A DNA stretch of 64,000 nucleotides, taken from the NCBI RefSeq assembly GCF_001593385.1, contig NZ_LUVZ01000023.1, positions 124,001 to 188,000 of the forward strand, read 5' to 3'. Source of the DNA: Chryseobacterium cucumeris. Lineage in GTDB: Bacteria; Bacteroidota; Bacteroidia; Flavobacteriales; Weeksellaceae. The translations under genes were made by a program, and so were the position numbers. Shown in pieces: positions 61,119 through 64,000 of the stretch. The notes under the pieces were generated by a model. It was not told the origin of the DNA. It made no database searches and saw nothing but the letters and a program-made list of their open reading frames with translations. Within the stretch, counting starts at the first letter, position 1, and each line of letters opens with the position of its first letter.

Positions 61119-63187
61119 TTCTTGCTTGTTTTAGCTTTTAAATATTTATAGGTTTCTATTTGTGATCGGCATTCGTGTTTATCATTTCTTACGTATTCAT
61201 TGCTCAGTTTTTTGTCTAAAATCCTTGCCTTTACGTTATCTTTAAGTTGGATGTCCAGAATGTCTTTTAATTCCTTCTTAAGGTTTTTATCAGTGATTTT
61301 AGCGGCTGCTTCAATTCTGTAATCCAGGTTTCTGGTCATCCAGTCTGCGGAAGAAATGTACATATCCTCGGCCCCTTTATTGTAAAAATACATGACTCTG
61401 GCATGTTCAAGATATTCGTCTACAATACTGATGGCTTTTATTTTTTCTCTGAATTCCTTTTGATTGACGGCACAATAGATCCCTCTTACGATCATTCTGG
61501 TCACCACTCCGGCTTTGGCAGCTTCATATATTTTTTCAATCAAAGCACGATCACTCATTGAGTTGACTTTAACGATGATTTCTGCTTTTCTTCCTGCCTT
61601 GGCCTCTTCGATTTCTTTATCAATATGGTGAACAATCTTTTCACGCATAAACTGAGGGCAAACTAATAAATTTTTACAAGTTTTCAAAATAGGAATAAAG
61701 TCATCTTTCGGTTTTTTCAATACATTGAATACTTTATTGATATCCGCCATGATGCCACGGTCAGCGGTCAACAGCAGGTGATCACCATATATTCTGGCTG
61801 TTTTTTCGTTGAAATTTCCGGTACTTACAAAGCCATACTGAATGGTTTTATTGTGGGCTCTCTTTTTGATGACACAAAGTTTGGCGTGTACTTTTTTATT
61901 AGGAATTCCTACAAGAACAGTAATTCCTTCAGGCTCCAGCATGTCTTTCCATTCCAGGTTGGATTCTTCATCAAATCTTGCCTGAAGCTCCAGCATCACA
62001 GTCACTTCTTTACCATTTCTGGCAGCGTAAATCAGAGCATTGATAATTTTTGAACTGCTTGCCAGACGGTAAGCTGTAATTTGTATGGATTTTACATCCG
62101 GATCCATAGCGGCTTCACGGAGAAGATCAATCACCGGATTGTACTTGTGATAAGGGAAGGTAAGGAGTACATCTTCTTTTAAAATTACGTCAGTCACCCT
62201 TCCCCCATGTTCAAATGCCTGATGCGTAAAAGAAGTTCTTTCTACAGGTCTTTCATACTTTTCAAAAACATCAGGGAAATCCATGAAATGTTTGAAATTA
62301 TGAATTTTTCCTCCAGGGATGATGCTGTCTTTCTTCGTTAAGTTCAGTTTCCTGATCAAAAGTTCCAGCAAAGCTTTATCCATATCTTTATCAAAAACAA
62401 AACGGGTGGGCTTCCCTTTTCTTCTGTTTTTAAGACCTTTTTCTATTTTTTCTGCAAAGTTGGTTCTGATATCATTATCCAGATCCAGTTCTGCATCTTT
62501 TGTTACTTTGAATGCATTGGCTGCAAATTCATCATATCCGAAATAAGAGAAAATATGCGGAAGGTTAAAGGTAATCACATCTTCCAGTAACATGACATTT
62601 TTTTCTTCCGGATCTTCCGTTGGCAGCAATACGAATCTTCCCACAAAGCGGGATGGAATTTCAATAATGGCATAATTGCTGGAATACTGCCAGTCTTTTT
62701 TTCTCATAGCCACTCCCAGATAAAGACTTTTGTCTCTCAGATAAGGCATAGGAGTATTTTCATGAAGAAGAATCGGAATCACATTGGATTCTACCACTTC
62801 ATCGAAATATTGTCTGACAAACTCTTTTTGGTTGGCTGTCAGGTTTTTGGCGTTTTTAATGAAAACTTTATGATCAGCCATTTCGGTCTGGATTTTTTTC
62901 CAGGTTTTATCGAAATTCAGCTGTTGTCTCATCACAACTTCATTGATTCTCTGAAGGATCTTGGATGGCGGCTGATAAAAAGATTCGGCAATCACTTTTT
63001 CCTTAAAATCCATGGCGCGCTTTAATCCGGCAACACGCACTCTGAAAAATTCATCTAAATTGTTGGAGAAAATTCCGAGGAAACGTATTCTTAAATGTAA
63101 GGGAACTTTTTCATCCATAGCTTCCTGCAAAACTCTTTCATTAAAGGCAAGCCAAGTAATATCTCGGGGATTAAAGTGTATTGACAT
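61115..63187 (-). CDS. ppk1: Polyphosphate kinase 1
   Basis: PPK1 makes polyphosphate from ATP, acting at the membrane. The 690-residue protein has the N-terminal FNPRDITWLAFNERVLQEA, the autophosphorylated His block VHAKLCVIKKR (about residue 434) and a second His block EHARVMYFYN (about 597). SSADWMTRNLDYRIE is present too. The start is ATG 63187 because the longer frame runs over the TATTTTTG box at 63208-63215. ppx follows in the same operon. Confidence 0.96.
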   Translation of the reverse strand: MSIHFNPRDITWLAFNERVLQEAMDEKVPLHLRIRFLGIFSNNLDEFFRVRVAGLKRAMDFKEKVIAESFYQPPSKILQRINEVVMRQQLNFDKTWKKIQTEMADHKVFIKNAKNLTANQKEFVRQYFDEVVESNVIPILLHENTPMPYLRDKSLYLGVAMRKKDWQYSSNYAIIEIPSRFVGRFVLLPTEDPEEKNVMLLEDVITFNLPHIFSYFGYDEFAANAFKVTKDAELDLDNDIRTNFAEKIEKGLKNRRKGKPTRFVFDKDMDKALLELLIRKLNLTKKDSIIPGGKIHNFKHFMDFPDVFEKYERPVERTSFTHQAFEHGGRVTDVILKEDVLLTFPYHKYNPVIDLLREAAMDPDVKSIQITAYRLASSSKIINALIYAARNGKEVTVMLELQARFDEESNLEWKDMLEPEGITVLVGIPNKKVHAKLCVIKKRAHNKTIQYGFVSTGNFNEKTARIYGDHLLLTADRGIMADINKVFNVLKKPKDDFIPILKTCKNLLVCPQFMREKIVHHIDKEIEEAKAGRKAEIIVKVNSMSDRALIEKIYEAAKAGVVTRMIVRGIYCAVNQKEFREKIKAISIVDEYLEHARVMYFYNKGAEDMYISSADWMTRNLDYRIEAAAKITDKNLKKELKDILDIQLKDNVKARILDKKLSNEYVRNDKHECRSQIETYKYLKAKTSKK

Positions 63188-63207
63188 TCTAAATGTGTAT
63201 ATTTTAT

Positions 63208-63215
63208 CAAAAATA
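63208..63215 (-). promoter_or_regulatory. -7 box (TATTTTTG) of the ppk1-ppx operon
   Basis: On the minus strand TATTTTTG lies 20 bases before ATG 63187 and settles the start. Confidence 0.65.
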
Positions 63216-63428
63216 ATCATTCGTACAGATTCTTCCTCTATTTCTTAGGTTAAACTTTGATTAATTTTTAAAGGTTTGGTGAGTTATTCTTTGTGATCCT
63301 CGATTTTCCTTATAAAGTAATTGGTTTTCAGTGGTTTTTGATATATTTATATCACGAACTATTTGCCATTAATCAGGATATATATTCATTGGAGAAAATG
63401 CTTTAAAGAATTATAAAAACTTGTAACC

Positions 63429-64000
63429 ATGAAAAAAATTACGATTATACTTCTGCTACAGTTATTTGGTTGGGGATACAGTCAATATGTAGAGGTCTTG
63501 GAAAAAGGAAATTTGGAAAACCTGTCTCCTCAGAAATTTATGATTCCTTTACAGAATCAGGAAAACTATAAATCTGCTTTTTTAGGACGATATAAAGCTC
63601 ATTATCCCGGTACCTACCTCGGACATTTGTTTACAGCTATTAGCGATGAAGCAAAGAATGCAGGGGCCAATGCCTATTATATTGTGAGTTTCAAAGAAGG
63701 AGATAAACAAAATGAGTCTGAACTGATATTGGATACTTATCATATCCGGGATTCTGATATCAAAGATCAAAGTCTGCTGATTGAAAAAAATAGAATTTAT
63801 ATTATTGGGGAACCCGTTTTAAATAGTGAAAATACGTCAAAGTTTAAAGTAAACGGAGCCAGAAAAGAAGTAAAAGACAATACATTTGCAACTGTAGTAA
63901 TAAAGGAAAATGAAGAGGTTAAAATAGTAAAAGGAGGAATTACTGGAATGGCAGTATGGGTAAAATGGAAGCCGGAGCAGTTTAATAAATTCTACAGCTT
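63429..64000 (+). CDS. Hypothetical secreted protein (cut by window end)
   Basis: The frame opens at ATG 63429 with a signal peptide (MKKITIILLLQLFGWGYSQ) and stays open to the window end, giving 190 residues. Next come ENLSPQKFMIPLQNQ, YKAHYPGTYLGHLFTA and a beta-rich part with VWVKWKPEQFNKFYS. I do not recognise the family. It is divergent from ppk1 with a 241-bp AT-rich gap between. Confidence 0.72.
   Translation, partial: MKKITIILLLQLFGWGYSQYVEVLEKGNLENLSPQKFMIPLQNQENYKSAFLGRYKAHYPGTYLGHLFTAISDEAKNAGANAYYIVSFKEGDKQNESELILDTYHIRDSDIKDQSLLIEKNRIYIIGEPVLNSENTSKFKVNGARKEVKDNTFATVVIKENEEVKIVKGGITGMAVWVKWKPEQFNKFYS

Overview
The window is 64 kb of AT-rich chromosome from a Bacteroidota bacterium of the Flavobacteriia, most likely Chryseobacterium or a close relative. 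The main reasons are a fused LpxC-FabZ protein, a PorX response regulator of the type IX secretion system (T9SS), two proteins ending in T9SS type A sorting domains, SusC/TonB-type and OMP_b-brl-type outer-membrane barrels, a GH92 mannosidase, many lipoproteins with Cys near the N terminus, almost no Shine-Dalgarno sequences, and repeated TAnnTTTG (-7) boxes just upstream of genes. Genus is inferred from protein style only. I saw no rRNA, tRNA, CRISPR array, transposase, integrase or phage gene.

Layout. 0-1 kb: tail of a surface-polysaccharide cluster (partial sugar transferase, rfbC). 1-5 kb: rimO, two related secreted proteins and an RlpA-like protein, with long AT-rich gaps. 5-10 kb, minus strand: exonuclease III, a lipoprotein, porX and an S41 peptidase. 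10-18 kb, plus strand: lipid A operon HD hydrolase-lpxD-lpxC/fabZ-lpxA-efp-lpxD paralogue-sucD, then a small barrel protein. 18-26 kb: a NatAB-like ABC transporter, a minimal T9SS protein, hemB, a TM2 protein, lptB, an ABC exporter and a WYL regulator facing a DinB protein. 27-31.7 kb: a lipoprotein, a TonB-dependent receptor, a cobalamin adenosyltransferase and thiamine pyrophosphokinase. 31.7-38 kb: a tyrosine-phosphatase-like lipoprotein, arginine decarboxylase plus agmatinase (putrescine synthesis), a HAD hydrolase and an alkylation-repair pair (Ada-like fusion and AlkB). This stretch holds four of the five loci of a paired-hairpin repeat family. 38-52 kb: CocE hydrolase, two large barrels, a BON/SH3 pair, a DAACS symporter with a PhyH-like dioxygenase, and a GH92 mannosidase with a small CxC protein. 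52-55 kb: Mrp and NifU-like Fe-S carriers, a DUF3060 protein and a sirtuin. 55-64 kb: a 1012-residue T9SS cargo, a Rossmann protein with a coupled 49-residue membrane protein, an 11-copy heptamer tandem repeat, the ppx-ppk1 operon, and a secreted protein cut by the window end.

Most of the window is ordinary housekeeping and envelope biology. Lipid A synthesis (lpxD, lpxC/fabZ, lpxA) and LPS export (lptB) sit within about 12 kb. Two of these genes have promoters so close to their start codons that the mRNAs should be leaderless or nearly so.

The least explained material is non-coding. One item is a mosaic family of GGCTTTAGCC hairpins whose arms change in compensating ways, linked to a 54-bp block. 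Another is a 7-bp tandem array that on the minus strand reads TATCTTT, close to the -7 promoter box, in front of a minus-strand gene. Neither comes with a protein partner here. I did not find a convincing new multi-gene system.
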